Shown in pieces: positions 17,689 to 26,500 of a DNA stretch of 38,996 bases. How positions within the stretch are numbered: the stretch's first letter is position 1; each line of letters starts with the position of its first letter. This stretch comes from Planctomycetia bacterium. Its GTDB lineage: Bacteria; Planctomycetota; Planctomycetia; Pirellulales; PALSA-1355. The notes under the pieces are model-generated. The model did not search any database and was not told the origin of the DNA. It saw nothing but the letters and a program-made list of their open reading frames with translations. The stretch spans positions 1 to 38,996 of the forward strand of contig JACQFF010000209.1 in the NCBI GenBank assembly GCA_016200205.1, given 5' to 3'. A program made the position numbers and the translations under genes.

Positions 17689-18696
17689 ATGATCCATCGC
17701 ACTCGCGCTTCACTGACCGTTGTCGTCGCTTCATTGCCGCTTTTCGCGGTGACCCCATGCGGCGGCGAAAAACCGGATTTGGCCGTAAAATCAAAGCTCA
17801 CCAAAACGGACGTCGAGGCGATGATGAAGTCGCTGTCCAACTGGGGCCGCTGGGGCGACGACGACGAGCTCGGGGCCTTGAACCTGATCACCCCCGAAAA
17901 GCGCAAGCAGGCCGCGCGATTGGTCACCGAGGGCGTGACCGTTTCGCTGGCGCATGACGTCGTCAAGATCGAGACGGCGGGGTCACCGGCATTTGGACAC
18001 AAGATGACCGCCCTGCCGCAGGAGGCGGAGATCACCAGTTCCGCCGATGAGTACCGCGTGGCTTATCACGGATTTACGCAGACGCATATGGACGCGCTGT
18101 GCCATCTGTTCTACAAGGGTCGAATGTACAACGGCTTCTCCCAAAAGGAAGTGACCGAGCGCGGCGCCGCAAAGCTGTCGATCGTCAACGTCAAGCCGGG
18201 TATCTTCACCCGCTGCGTGCTGATGGACCTGCCCAAGCTGCTGGGCGTGCGATTCCTGGCCGGCGGGCATGCGATCTACCCCGCCGACCTCGACGCCTGC
18301 GAGAAGGCCGCCGGCGTCAAAGTCGAAAGCGGTGACGCGGTATTGATTCGCACGGGTCGGTGGACTCGTGCCGATGTCGAGGGGGACTGGGAAATCATGA
18401 AAAGCTCCGCCGGCTTGCACGCCTCATGCCTGCGGTGGCTCAAGCAGCGCGACGTGGCCGTCGTCGGCAGCGACTTGGCGCTCGATGTACTGCCCTCGGG
18501 CGTCGAGGGATTCGAAATGCCCGTGCACTGGGTGGTCGTGGTGGCCATGGGAATGCCAATTCTCGACAACCTCGACCTGGAGGCCGTGAGCAAGGCTGCC
18601 GAAGCGCGCAAGCGTTGGTCGTTTCTGTTGACCGTCGCGCCTTTGGCGGTGGAGGGCGGCACGGGATCGCCAGTCAACCCACTGGCGATATTCTAA
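17689..18696 (+). CDS. Exported cyclase-family hydrolase (PF04199, kynurenine-formamidase-like)
   Basis: 335 residues. An N-terminal signal peptide is visible (basic residues, then VVVASLPLFAVTPCGG; Cys24 makes a lipoprotein conceivable, although the lipobox is poor). The mature part begins with SNWGRWGDDDELGALNLITP (residues 50-69), typical of the longer branch of this family. The metal site HxGTHxDxPxH appears here as H127 in YHGFTQTHMDALCH, with H133, D135 and H139. Later H244, D262 and H280 may complete the site. Family members hydrolyse amide, lactone or cyclic bonds with a divalent metal. The signal peptide places it in the periplasm, so it could prepare a substrate before uptake. It lies 316 bases after the dehydrogenase and may be separately transcribed. 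Confidence 0.85.
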   Translation: MIHRTRASLTVVVASLPLFAVTPCGGEKPDLAVKSKLTKTDVEAMMKSLSNWGRWGDDDELGALNLITPEKRKQAARLVTEGVTVSLAHDVVKIETAGSPAFGHKMTALPQEAEITSSADEYRVAYHGFTQTHMDALCHLFYKGRMYNGFSQKEVTERGAAKLSIVNVKPGIFTRCVLMDLPKLLGVRFLAGGHAIYPADLDACEKAAGVKVESGDAVLIRTGRWTRADVEGDWEIMKSSAGLHASCLRWLKQRDVAVVGSDLALDVLPSGVEGFEMPVHWVVVVAMGMPILDNLDLEAVSKAAEARKRWSFLLTVAPLAVEGGTGSPVNPLAIF

Positions 18697-18700
18697 CAAC

Positions 18701-19168
18701 TCACAGGCACGGCCAGCCGCGGTGCCACTTCCGCGCGTCGTCGCGGAAGCGGAACGGCGAACCGCCCAGCAAGTCGACACTCGTAATCGTCGGACACCAG
18801 TGTCGCTCGACATGCTCGATCACCAGGTCCGTACCGCGGAAATGATCGACGAAGGGTTTCATCCGGGAGTTGTACATCGTGTCGGTCATGTCGCGGACCA
18901 GCATCACGCGCTTGCCGAGAGTCACCATCTGTCGAATTGCGAACGAACGTCCCAACACGCACATGTTCAAGTGCACGCCCGCGATGATCACCTGATCGAT
19001 TCCGCGTTGTTCGAGCAGATTGTAAACCTCCTGGCCGTCGTCGCTGATAGCGTCGGGGTCCTTGACGAGCACACGGTTGCGGGCGTGCAATCGCAATGGC
19101 TCCTGAGCCGGAATGCGAGCCTTTCCGCCGAAGCTCTCGAATGCGATCTGCCGCGGAGTGGCCAGGAC
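18701..19168 (-). pseudogene. 5'-truncated cysteine hydrolase (isochorismatase family)
   Basis: The minus-strand frame contains DAISDDGQEVYNLLEQRGID, IIAGVHLNMCVLGRSFAIRQ, LVRDMTDTMYNSRM and RHWCPTITSVDLLGG. This is the C-terminal half of planctomycete isochorismatase-like cysteine hydrolases, including the nucleophile Cys in HLNMC. The N-terminal half, with the catalytic Asp and Lys, is missing: the frame is closed by TAA at 19171-19169, and neither other frame upstream resembles the family. The nearest start is TTG at 19096, inside the domain. With two of three catalytic residues absent it should be inactive. The gene is convergent with the cyclase-family gene, ending 4 bases from its stop. 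A frameshift plus divergence is an alternative to a deletion. Confidence 0.6.
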
Positions 19169-19425
19169 TTACTTTCGATGGGCCCAAGCAATCACCGCCG
19201 CGACTCAAATCGTCGCCGGCATCCATTCCCCAGGCCCGCGTGAACTAAAGAGGCGAATCCAGAGACGCTCTGAGGCCTTCCGCACCCGAACCTGTACCGG
19301 CTGAGAGTGTCTATGTCAACATTGCGAATTGTCGGTCGCGCTATCACAATGACTGCCAAGAACTCGCGCCATGTTGCCAAAGTGGCGGCGGCCAATTCAT
19401 GCCCCGCTCGTACAGGTGATCGGTT

Positions 19426-21462
19426 ATGGCCACATCAGACTTCGAAGTACGCACCAGCAGCTGTCCTCTCGACTGTCCTGATGGCTGCAGTTTGAACGTG
19501 ACGCTTCGCGATGGCCGGGTTGAGTCGCTCGACGGCAACCATATCAATCCACTGACAGCGGGCTTCATTTGTGGCAAGGTACGGCATTTTCCGGAGCATA
19601 TGTACGGCGCGGATCGAGTTTTGTTTCCCGCCGTTCGCGTTGGACTGAAGGGCTCCGGAGAGTTTCGCCGCGTTAGCTGGGCAGAAGCGCTGGAACTGAT
19701 TGGCACCCGGCTCGCGGCGATTCGGAATCAGCATGGGGGAGAGGCAATTCTTCCCTATTCATACGGAGGATCAAACGGCTGGCTCACTCAAAACGGCACG
19801 GACGCCCGGCTGTTCCACCGCTTGGGCGCATCGCGCCTCGCTCGCACTCTGTGCGCCATGCCCACGTCGACCGCCGTGGCCGGACTCTATGGCAAAATGG
19901 CGGGAGTCGCATATGAGGACTACCCGGCTGCCAGGCTGATCATTCTTTGGGGTGTCAATCCGGCGGTCACGAGCGTTCACCTAGCACCCTTCATCCGACA
20001 AGCGCGGGCCAACGGGAGCAAGCTGGCCGTCGTTGATCCTCGCCGGACGCCATTCGCGCGACAGGCCGATTTGCATCTTGCCGTCCGGCCAGGCACCGAT
20101 TTGGCGGTTGCTTTGTCCGTGATCCATTGGCTGTTCGCCTCGGGCAGGGCCGACCTCGAATTCCTTTCCTCGCACGCTCGAAATTGGGAGCGTCTTCGCG
20201 AGCGCGCTGCCGAGTGGCCTTTCGAGCGCGCCGCCGAGGTCGCCGGAATCGAAGCCCGTGAGATCGCGGCGTTTGCTCGCCTTTACGCCGATTCGCGCCC
20301 CGCGGTTATTCGCTGCGGCTGGGGACTTGAGCGCAATCGCAACGGCGGCTCGGCCGTCGCGTCCGTGCTGGCCCTGCCGGCCGTGGCGGGTAAGTTCGGC
20401 ATCGCCGGCGGCGGCTTCACGATGAGTCAATCGGCGGCCTGGGACGTCGACCCGCTGGCAGGCGCGGCCGCTCCGGCGCCGCCGACGCGGACGATCAACA
20501 TGAGTCGGCTAGGGGAAGCGCTGCGGCCCGATTACCAACCGCCCATCCGGTCGTTATTTGTCTACAATTGCAACCCGCTGGCGACGGCGCCAGAACAGAC
20601 CAAGATTCGCGCCGGGTTAACCCGCGAGGACCTGTTTACCATCGTCCACGAACAGGTTCTTACTGATACGGCGCGCTACGCCGACGTGTTGTTACCGGCG
20701 ACAACATTCCTGGAACACACGGATCTGCGACGCAGCTACGGCGCGATGATCGCTCAACTGGCGCGACCCGTCGTCGAGCCGGTGGGCGAGGCCCGCTCAA
20801 ACCATTGGCTTTTCGGCGAACTATGCCGTCGACTGGGTCTGACACGACCGGGCGATCCCGAGACGCCCGACGAGATCGCCCAGGCGATTATCGCGACCTC
20901 CTCGGACCGCAATCGACTTGCCGAATCGTTCGCTTCCACCGGCCGCGCGATCCCGCCTTGCGGCGCCCGGCCGGTGCAGTTCGTTGACGTCTTTCCGGGC
21001 ACGCCGGATCGCCGGATCGACCTTTGCCCGGTGGCGCTCGACCGCGCCGCGTCAAAAGGCCTTTACTCGTTTCTGCCCCTATCGAGTGATGCCTTCCCGC
21101 TGTCCTTGATATCGCCATCGACATCGAAAGCGATATCATCGTCGCTCTACCAGCTTGTATGCGAAACCGTGCCGGTCGAGTTGCACCCCGATGACGCTGT
21201 GACGCGCCACATCTCCGACGGCGATGAGGTGCGAGTCTTTAATGCTTCGGGCGAGGTCCACTGCACCGCCCGGCTTAACGCCGAATTGCGACTCGGCGTG
21301 GCCGTATTGCCTAAAGGTCTCTGGGCTCGACATACGCTCAATGGCCAGACGGCCAACGCGCTGGTGCCGGATACGCTCACGGATCTCGGCGGCGGGGCAT
21401 GCTTTAATGATGCGCGGGTGGAAATCGAACTCGTTAGCGAGCCAGCCTGCGGTGGAAGTTGA
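19426..21462 (+). CDS. Molybdopterin-dependent oxidoreductase with an N-terminal [4Fe-4S] site
   Basis: 678 residues. CPLDCPDGC (C13, C17, C21) with C49 (FICGK) forms the iron-sulfur motif of the DMSO-reductase superfamily. The molybdopterin-binding core follows (VSWAEALELI, GSNGWLTQNG, LIILWGVNP, VVDPRRTPFA), and the C-terminal dinucleotide-binding domain starts around residue 570 (LVCETVPVELHPDDA). Cys143 lies where the molybdenum ligand is expected (RTLCAMPTSTA), but this needs alignment. There is no Tat signal, so it is cytoplasmic. No electron-transfer subunit is adjacent. It catalyses a two-electron redox reaction on an unknown substrate; a formate-dehydrogenase-like or hydroxylase role is possible. 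The start is supported by AGGTGAT 7 bases upstream. Confidence 0.88.
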   Translation: MATSDFEVRTSSCPLDCPDGCSLNVTLRDGRVESLDGNHINPLTAGFICGKVRHFPEHMYGADRVLFPAVRVGLKGSGEFRRVSWAEALELIGTRLAAIRNQHGGEAILPYSYGGSNGWLTQNGTDARLFHRLGASRLARTLCAMPTSTAVAGLYGKMAGVAYEDYPAARLIILWGVNPAVTSVHLAPFIRQARANGSKLAVVDPRRTPFARQADLHLAVRPGTDLAVALSVIHWLFASGRADLEFLSSHARNWERLRERAAEWPFERAAEVAGIEAREIAAFARLYADSRPAVIRCGWGLERNRNGGSAVASVLALPAVAGKFGIAGGGFTMSQSAAWDVDPLAGAAAPAPPTRTINMSRLGEALRPDYQPPIRSLFVYNCNPLATAPEQTKIRAGLTREDLFTIVHEQVLTDTARYADVLLPATTFLEHTDLRRSYGAMIAQLARPVVEPVGEARSNHWLFGELCRRLGLTRPGDPETPDEIAQAIIATSSDRNRLAESFASTGRAIPPCGARPVQFVDVFPGTPDRRIDLCPVALDRAASKGLYSFLPLSSDAFPLSLISPSTSKAISSSLYQLVCETVPVELHPDDAVTRHISDGDEVRVFNASGEVHCTARLNAELRLGVAVLPKGLWARHTLNGQTANALVPDTLTDLGGGACFNDARVEIELVSEPACGGS

Positions 21463-21545
21463 TCGCAATGATTGCTTTCGGGATCTAGGTAGGAACGAAG
21501 AAGGGATTATGTGTAGTTGACAAGTGACTTCCGCCCCGGCCCCTC

Positions 21546-21554
21546 TGCTAGAAT
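21546..21554 (+). promoter_or_regulatory. Extended -10 promoter candidate, giving a possible leaderless transcript
   Basis: TGCTAGAAT fits the extended -10 form TGnTAnnnT. Transcription would begin about 7 bases downstream, on or next to the ATG at 21562. A perfect TTGACA is present at 21517-21522 but the spacing is 26 bases, too long for a standard sigma-70 promoter; GTGACT at 21524-21529 with a 19-base spacer is a weaker alternative. Confidence 0.35.
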
Positions 21555-21561
21555 CGAGGGC

Positions 21562-21837
21562 ATGGAACGAACTGCGACCCAAATCACGATTAGGGGCATT
21601 CTCGGGGCGACCTTCTGGATAGGCGCAACTTATGCAGCATGGGCCAGGATAGACGCAGTTCATGCTGGCGAGTCAATTCCCCCATTGGCAGTTTGGCTCG
21701 CCTTAGGCGTCCTGGCCGTTGCCGGGCCGTGCATTGCCGTAGGCGCCTTGCTGAGGCGAACATTACTGGCAATCTGTATTGGTATCGGGGTCGCGTCTGT
21801 CATGCTGCTGAATCTGTTCTTCTCCTATCCGTCCTGA
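21562..21837 (+). CDS. Small integral membrane protein, function unknown
   Basis: 91 residues with about three hydrophobic segments: ~10-32 (GILGATFWIGATYAAWARI), ~38-63 (PPLAVWLALGVLAVAGPC and following) and ~66-88 (LLAICIGIGVASVMLLNLFF). No family is recognised. The ATG at 21562 is chosen over an in-frame TTG at 21517 because the latter is part of a promoter-like hexamer. There is almost no room for a ribosome-binding site between the -10 element and ATG, in keeping with a leaderless mRNA. It stands alone between the oxidoreductase and the Gfo/Idh/MocA gene. Confidence 0.55.
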   Translation: MERTATQITIRGILGATFWIGATYAAWARIDAVHAGESIPPLAVWLALGVLAVAGPCIAVGALLRRTLLAICIGIGVASVMLLNLFFSYPS

Positions 21838-21996
21838 GTTTTCCCCTGACACCGCGCCAAAACGTACCACTACCGTGGCCAGACGTGTGTGGAAATGCGA
21901 ATGCAGTGGCGGTATGCTGTAAGTCTACCGGTCACATGTTAAGGCACGCAGGCGTGGATGGGCGGTCAACGGATCAACACGATCAGGAGAGCAGTC

Positions 21997-23283
21997 ATGT
22001 CGAAAAAGGTAATGCAGGTTCATCGGCGGCGGTTTTTGAAGACCGCACTTTCGGCTGGCGCTGCGGTGATGGCGCCCCAGATCATCCCGAGCTCCGCCTT
22101 GGGCAGGGACGGTGCAGTAGCCCCCAGCGAGCGGATCGTGCTGGGAGGAATCGGCATCGGAAACCGGGGAACGTACGACCTCGGCTGCTTCCTGGATCAA
22201 AGAGACGTGCAATTCGTGGCGGTTTGCGACGTGAAGGCGGTTCGGCGTAATGCGGTCAAGAAAATGGTCGATCAAAAGTATGGCAATCAGAACTGCGGCA
22301 TGTATCGCGACTTTCGCGAACTGCTTGACCGCACCGATATCGATGCGGTGCTGATCGCCACCGGACCGAACTGGCATGCGACCGCCGCGATCAATGCGGC
22401 GAAGGCCGGCAAGGACATGTATTGTGAGAAGCCCTGCACGAAGAACATCGCGCAAAGTCTGACGCTGGCGGAAACCATGCGCCGCACCGGGCGCGTGTTC
22501 CAGGCAGGGACGCAGCGGCGGAGCCTGCCGCACTTCGCGTTTGCCTGCGAGCTTGCTCGAACCGGAAAGCTCGGCAAACTCAAGACTGTCTATGCGCACC
22601 CAGCCGGAATGACCGCGACCATGAGCGGTTGGTTAGCTGCGGAACAAGAACCGCCGAAAGACGTCGTCGATTGGGATATGTACCTCGGGCCCGCGGCATG
22701 GCGGCCGTTCAACGCGAAGCTTCTCGATGGTTTCAACTTCGAAAAGGGGGGCGGACTGGTTGGCGGCGGCGTGCTGGAATGGGGCTCCCACTGCGTGGAC
22801 CTCTGCCAATGGGCCGTCGGTGCCGATAATACGTCTCCAGTTGAGTACAACCCGCCGAAAGACGGGCGCCTGGTCGCGCGCTACGCCAGCGGCGTGGAGT
22901 TGGTCATCCGCGAGACCGGTTGGCTTCCCTTGGGCTCCTGCCCGGTGCGGTTCGAGGGAGAGACGGGCTGGGTCGAAGCGGGCGACAGCGGAAAACTCGT
23001 GTTGAGTTCTCCCGAATTGCTCGCAGGCAGATCGGTCGCTGAAATCGACGGCTACCCGGCGACCTTCCACGTTCGCAATTTCCTCGACTGCGTGAAGTCG
23101 CGTAGCCAGCCGAAGGCCAATGCGGAGGCGGCTTGCTACGCGCACATCGCTTGCCACGCGGCGAACATCGCCATCTCCCTGGGACGCAAGCTCGCTTACG
23201 ATCCCATGAAACACGAGTTTATCGGCGACGAGCAAGCCAACCGTTTGCGATCGGAGGCGCTGCGCGAACCGTGGCGGCTATAG
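21997..23283 (+). CDS. Tat-exported Gfo/Idh/MocA-family oxidoreductase
   Basis: 428 residues. The twin-arginine signal is HRRRFLK (residues 9-15) followed by a hydrophobic stretch to about residue 36. The Rossmann motif GGIGIGNRG is at 50-58, strand 2 ends with VAVCDVK, and the family EKP motif is at 144-146 (YCEKPCTKN). The C-terminal substrate domain contains GGGLVGGGVLEWGSHCVD. These enzymes use a tightly bound nicotinamide cofactor to oxidise or reduce sugars and related compounds, and the exported planctomycete paralogues are very numerous. The start is ATG 21997, with AGGAG about 8 bases upstream, rather than an in-frame codon at 21958. The HEAT-repeat gene follows 116 bases later and may be cotranscribed. 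Confidence 0.9.
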   Translation: MSKKVMQVHRRRFLKTALSAGAAVMAPQIIPSSALGRDGAVAPSERIVLGGIGIGNRGTYDLGCFLDQRDVQFVAVCDVKAVRRNAVKKMVDQKYGNQNCGMYRDFRELLDRTDIDAVLIATGPNWHATAAINAAKAGKDMYCEKPCTKNIAQSLTLAETMRRTGRVFQAGTQRRSLPHFAFACELARTGKLGKLKTVYAHPAGMTATMSGWLAAEQEPPKDVVDWDMYLGPAAWRPFNAKLLDGFNFEKGGGLVGGGVLEWGSHCVDLCQWAVGADNTSPVEYNPPKDGRLVARYASGVELVIRETGWLPLGSCPVRFEGETGWVEAGDSGKLVLSSPELLAGRSVAEIDGYPATFHVRNFLDCVKSRSQPKANAEAACYAHIACHAANIAISLGRKLAYDPMKHEFIGDEQANRLRSEALREPWRL

Positions 23284-23399
23284 AGCGTAATCAGCACTTT
23301 CACTTGGCAACAACACGCGCATGCATCAATGCTATTGCACGTCAACAGCGGCAAATCTGGCAGCCCGAACAGGCCTAATCGAACATCAGGATCAAAACC

Positions 23400-25541
23400 A
23401 TGTATAAGACTCGATTCTGGACACATTGCGTCGCTTTGCTCGCAGCGCTAATTTTGCTGGCGGGCGGCTCGACCCAGGCTGGCGAAGATCAAAACGCGTC
23501 CAAAGAGAAGGAACGAGCATTGATCGAAGTGCTCCGATCGGCCTCGCCGGCGGAGAAAGCAACCGCCTGTAAGCAACTGGCCATCCACGGCAGCAAGGAG
23601 GCGGTCCCTGAATTAGCGCGGCTTTTGGCCGACGAACAGCTTGCTTCGTGGGCGCGGATCGCGCTGGAAGCGATTCCGGATCCGGCCGCGGACGAAGCGC
23701 TGCGCAATGCGACGCATTCGCTGAAAGGCAGACTGCTGATCGGCGCGATTAATTCGATCGGAGTCCGCCGAGACGCCAACGCTGTCGATCAATTGACCGG
23801 CCACTTGAAGGACCAGGACTCAGAAGTTGCCTCGGCCTCGGCCGTTGCGTTGGGGCGCGTCGGAAATGCCGCAGCGACGAAGACGCTGCGACAATCGTTG
23901 GCCGGCGCCGCCGGGGCCGTCCGTACAGCGGTCGCCGAGGGCTGTATCTTGTGCGCCGAACGCCTCATTGCCGAAGGAAAGTTGAGCGAAGCCGCGGAGA
24001 TTTACGACGAAGTTCGTCGGACTGACGTTCCCAGGCAGAAGATCCTCGAGGCGACCCGCGGTGCGATTCTCGCCCGAAAGTCGGATGGAATCCCACTCTT
24101 GATCGAGCAACTCAGGTCGTCGGACCATGGACTATTCCAGATTGGCTTGAGCACTGCCCGAGAGCTTGCCGGACGTGAAGTCGCCGATGCCCTGGCGACC
24201 GAGCTGGCTCGCACGACACCCCAACGAGCGGCTTTGCTGCTTTATGCATTGGCTGACCGCAGAGAATCCGTCGTACCCCCCGCCGTGGTCGAGGCCGCAA
24301 AAAGCGGCCCCAAGGAGGTACGAATTGCGGCAATCGGCTTCGTCGGGCGTTTGGGCGACGCATCCAGTTTGTCCACGCTGCTGGCGATTGCTACCGAAGC
24401 CGACGCGGAGCTGGCGCAAACGGCGAAGACGGCGCTTGCCGGCCTGCCGGGTGAGAAGGTGAACACGGAAATAGTTGCTCGCCTGCCCGGCGCCGAAGGA
24501 AAAACGCTCGGGGTTCTGATCGAACTCGTCGGGCAGCGGCGAATCGACGCGACGGTAGCTCTCGTGAAGGCGGTCGATCATCCGGACGCGGCGATTCGCA
24601 GCGCCGCCCTGACCGCATTGGGGGCCACGGTCGGTCCCAAGGAGCTTTCGGTGCTAGTTTCGCCGGTCGTTGCTCCCAAGAACCCGGGTGATGTGGAGGT
24701 GGCCGGGCGGGCTCTTCGCGCCGCTTGTATCCGCATGCCCGATCGCGAGGCGTGCGCGGCGGAACTGGTGGCGGCGATGCCGCGGGCGTCGGTGTCGACG
24801 AAATCGAACCTGCTGGAAATCCTTGGCGCCATGGGTGGACCGAAGGCTCTGGAGACGATTGGCGCCGCGGTGAAGGGCAGCGATGCAGAGCTCCAGGACA
24901 CCGGAAGCCGTTTGCTTGGCGAGTGGATGACTGTGGACGCCGCGCCGGTGTTATTGGACCTGGCGAAAAACCCGCCTAGCGACAAGTACCAGGTCCGCGC
25001 GATGCGCGGTTACATCCGCCTTGCGCGCCAATTCTCCATGTCGGATCGACAGCGAGCCGAGATGTGCCAGAACGCGCTAGAAGCCTCAAATCGTATCGCC
25101 GAGCAAAAGTTGGTGCTGGCGGTGCTCGAACGCTATCCAAATGCGGATACGCTCAAGGTCGCCGTCAAGGCGACAGAAGTGCCCGCGTTGAAGGAGGATG
25201 CCGCCCGAGTCACGCTGGCCATTATCCAGAAGCTCGGCGGCAAATCGGCCGACGCTCAGGAACTGCTAGCCAAGATCGGTCTGGATCCGGTGAAGGTGGA
25301 AATCATCAAAGCGGAATATGGAGCCGGGACAACACAGAGGGACGTGACCGAGGCGCTCCAACGGTACGTTCGCGACTTGCCCCTGATTACCTTGCCATCG
25401 CCAAGTTATAATGACAGCTTCGGGGGCGACCCGGCGCCGGGAGCCACGAAACAATTGAAAGTCCGCTACCGGATCAATGGCAAGGCAGGCGACGCGTCAT
25501 TCGCGGAAAATGCCTTCATCATGCTTCCCATGCCGAAGTGA
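23400..25541 (+). CDS. Exported HEAT-repeat protein with a C-terminal DUF3395-like domain
   Basis: 713 residues. The signal peptide (CVALLAALILLAGGSTQAG, ending near residue 28) is followed by HEAT-like helical repeats from about 40 to 620, with recurring phrases such as AVPELARLLAD, DAVDQLTGHLKDQD (roughly), VASASAVALGRVGN and AIRSAALTALGATVG. The last 76 residues (638-713) start AEYGAGTTQRDVTEAL and contain GGDPAPGATKQLKVRY and a closing LPMP. This resembles a small beta domain at the C-terminus of DnaJC11-type and many planctomycete proteins. It is probably a periplasmic binding or scaffold protein; no catalytic residues are seen. Pairing with the upstream Gfo/Idh/MocA gene suggests a shared role. 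AGGA lies 9 bases before the ATG. Confidence 0.85.
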   Translation: MYKTRFWTHCVALLAALILLAGGSTQAGEDQNASKEKERALIEVLRSASPAEKATACKQLAIHGSKEAVPELARLLADEQLASWARIALEAIPDPAADEALRNATHSLKGRLLIGAINSIGVRRDANAVDQLTGHLKDQDSEVASASAVALGRVGNAAATKTLRQSLAGAAGAVRTAVAEGCILCAERLIAEGKLSEAAEIYDEVRRTDVPRQKILEATRGAILARKSDGIPLLIEQLRSSDHGLFQIGLSTARELAGREVADALATELARTTPQRAALLLYALADRRESVVPPAVVEAAKSGPKEVRIAAIGFVGRLGDASSLSTLLAIATEADAELAQTAKTALAGLPGEKVNTEIVARLPGAEGKTLGVLIELVGQRRIDATVALVKAVDHPDAAIRSAALTALGATVGPKELSVLVSPVVAPKNPGDVEVAGRALRAACIRMPDREACAAELVAAMPRASVSTKSNLLEILGAMGGPKALETIGAAVKGSDAELQDTGSRLLGEWMTVDAAPVLLDLAKNPPSDKYQVRAMRGYIRLARQFSMSDRQRAEMCQNALEASNRIAEQKLVLAVLERYPNADTLKVAVKATEVPALKEDAARVTLAIIQKLGGKSADAQELLAKIGLDPVKVEIIKAEYGAGTTQRDVTEALQRYVRDLPLITLPSPSYNDSFGGDPAPGATKQLKVRYRINGKAGDASFAENAFIMLPMPK

Positions 25542-25775
25542 CCTTGCGTCGTCAACCGTGTATTCGAGCGAAGACTTGCCGTCGCGAGTTTACTTGCAGG
25601 GGAGCGGTCCAGCGGCGCAAATGGCGGCCGAGGCTGGTCCGGATACCTTCGCGCCACAAGAATGTGCTTTGCGGCGTCGGGGGGCCCCAGGTCGTGGTTC
25701 CTGCCGCGGATCGTGACAACGGCGCACTTTTGGGCCTTGCGGAAGCGATAAGCCGGAGCTCGATTATTGCGAGGC

Positions 25776-26468
25776 CTAGGAAACGTCCAGGTCCGCCTCG
25801 AGAGTGCTAAGAATGCGGTCCCGAACCGGGGCCACCAGATTCGACTTGCTCAGCCGATATGCGGGATTAGGCAACGTCGACAATCGTTTGGCACGTGCCA
25901 AGGCGGTATCCAAAAGCGAGTCGGCGTCGACGACTTCATCCAGAAACCCGGCTTTCAGAGCACCCTCAGGGTCGCAGAGAACCGCATGTTGAGTGCTGGA
26001 AATCAAGCTGGCCGTCGGTAACCGGTAACGGGCCAACTCGACAGCGAAAATCGGCAGCACCAGACCATCGCCGACCTCGTTCAGCCCCACTTTGAAGTTG
26101 CCCAGGGCTCCCAAGCGATAATCCATGGTCATCATGAACAAAGCGCCCATAGCAATGCAGTGGCCAGTAGCGGCGCCGACTACCGGACGCGGAAAAGTCA
26201 TTACATCCATGGCCATTCTCACGGTCATCGACACCATCTTCGCCGTGGCGGCCGAATCGCCTGCATTGATTGTTTTCAGGTCAAAACCGGCCGAAAAGAT
26301 GCCCGGCCGGCCCATCACTACCACGGCGCCGACATCTGGACCAACTTCATCAAAGCACTCTTGGAGTCGTTTCGCCATCGCGGGTGAGAACACGTTGGCC
26401 TTCCCGTCATCGATCGAAAGGATGGCAATATTTGCCTCGTGCCGAATGGTTGCGAGCGTACCGGACAT
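25776..26468 (-). CDS. Enoyl-CoA hydratase/isomerase (crotonase) family protein
   Basis: 230 residues, slightly shorter than the usual 255-270. Crotonase features are a first oxyanion-hole segment FSAGFDLK (near residue 60), a second GHCIAMGALFMMTMDYRLG (near 105-123), and a following FKVGLNEVGDGL segment whose Glu may be the one retained catalytic acid; the second glutamate of true hydratases is not evident. It acts on an acyl-CoA thioester in the cytoplasm (hydration, isomerisation or hydrolysis cannot be distinguished). The start is ATG 26468, with AAGGAA about 9-14 bases upstream; an in-frame TTG at 26513 would overlap the preceding gene. It begins 32 bases after the stop of the upstream minus-strand gene, so the two form an operon. 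Confidence 0.85.
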   Translation of the reverse strand: MSGTLATIRHEANIAILSIDDGKANVFSPAMAKRLQECFDEVGPDVGAVVVMGRPGIFSAGFDLKTINAGDSAATAKMVSMTVRMAMDVMTFPRPVVGAATGHCIAMGALFMMTMDYRLGALGNFKVGLNEVGDGLVLPIFAVELARYRLPTASLISSTQHAVLCDPEGALKAGFLDEVVDADSLLDTALARAKRLSTLPNPAYRLSKSNLVAPVRDRILSTLEADLDVS

Positions 26469-26500
26469 AGTGAATGTTCCTTGTATCAGGGCGACAGTCC

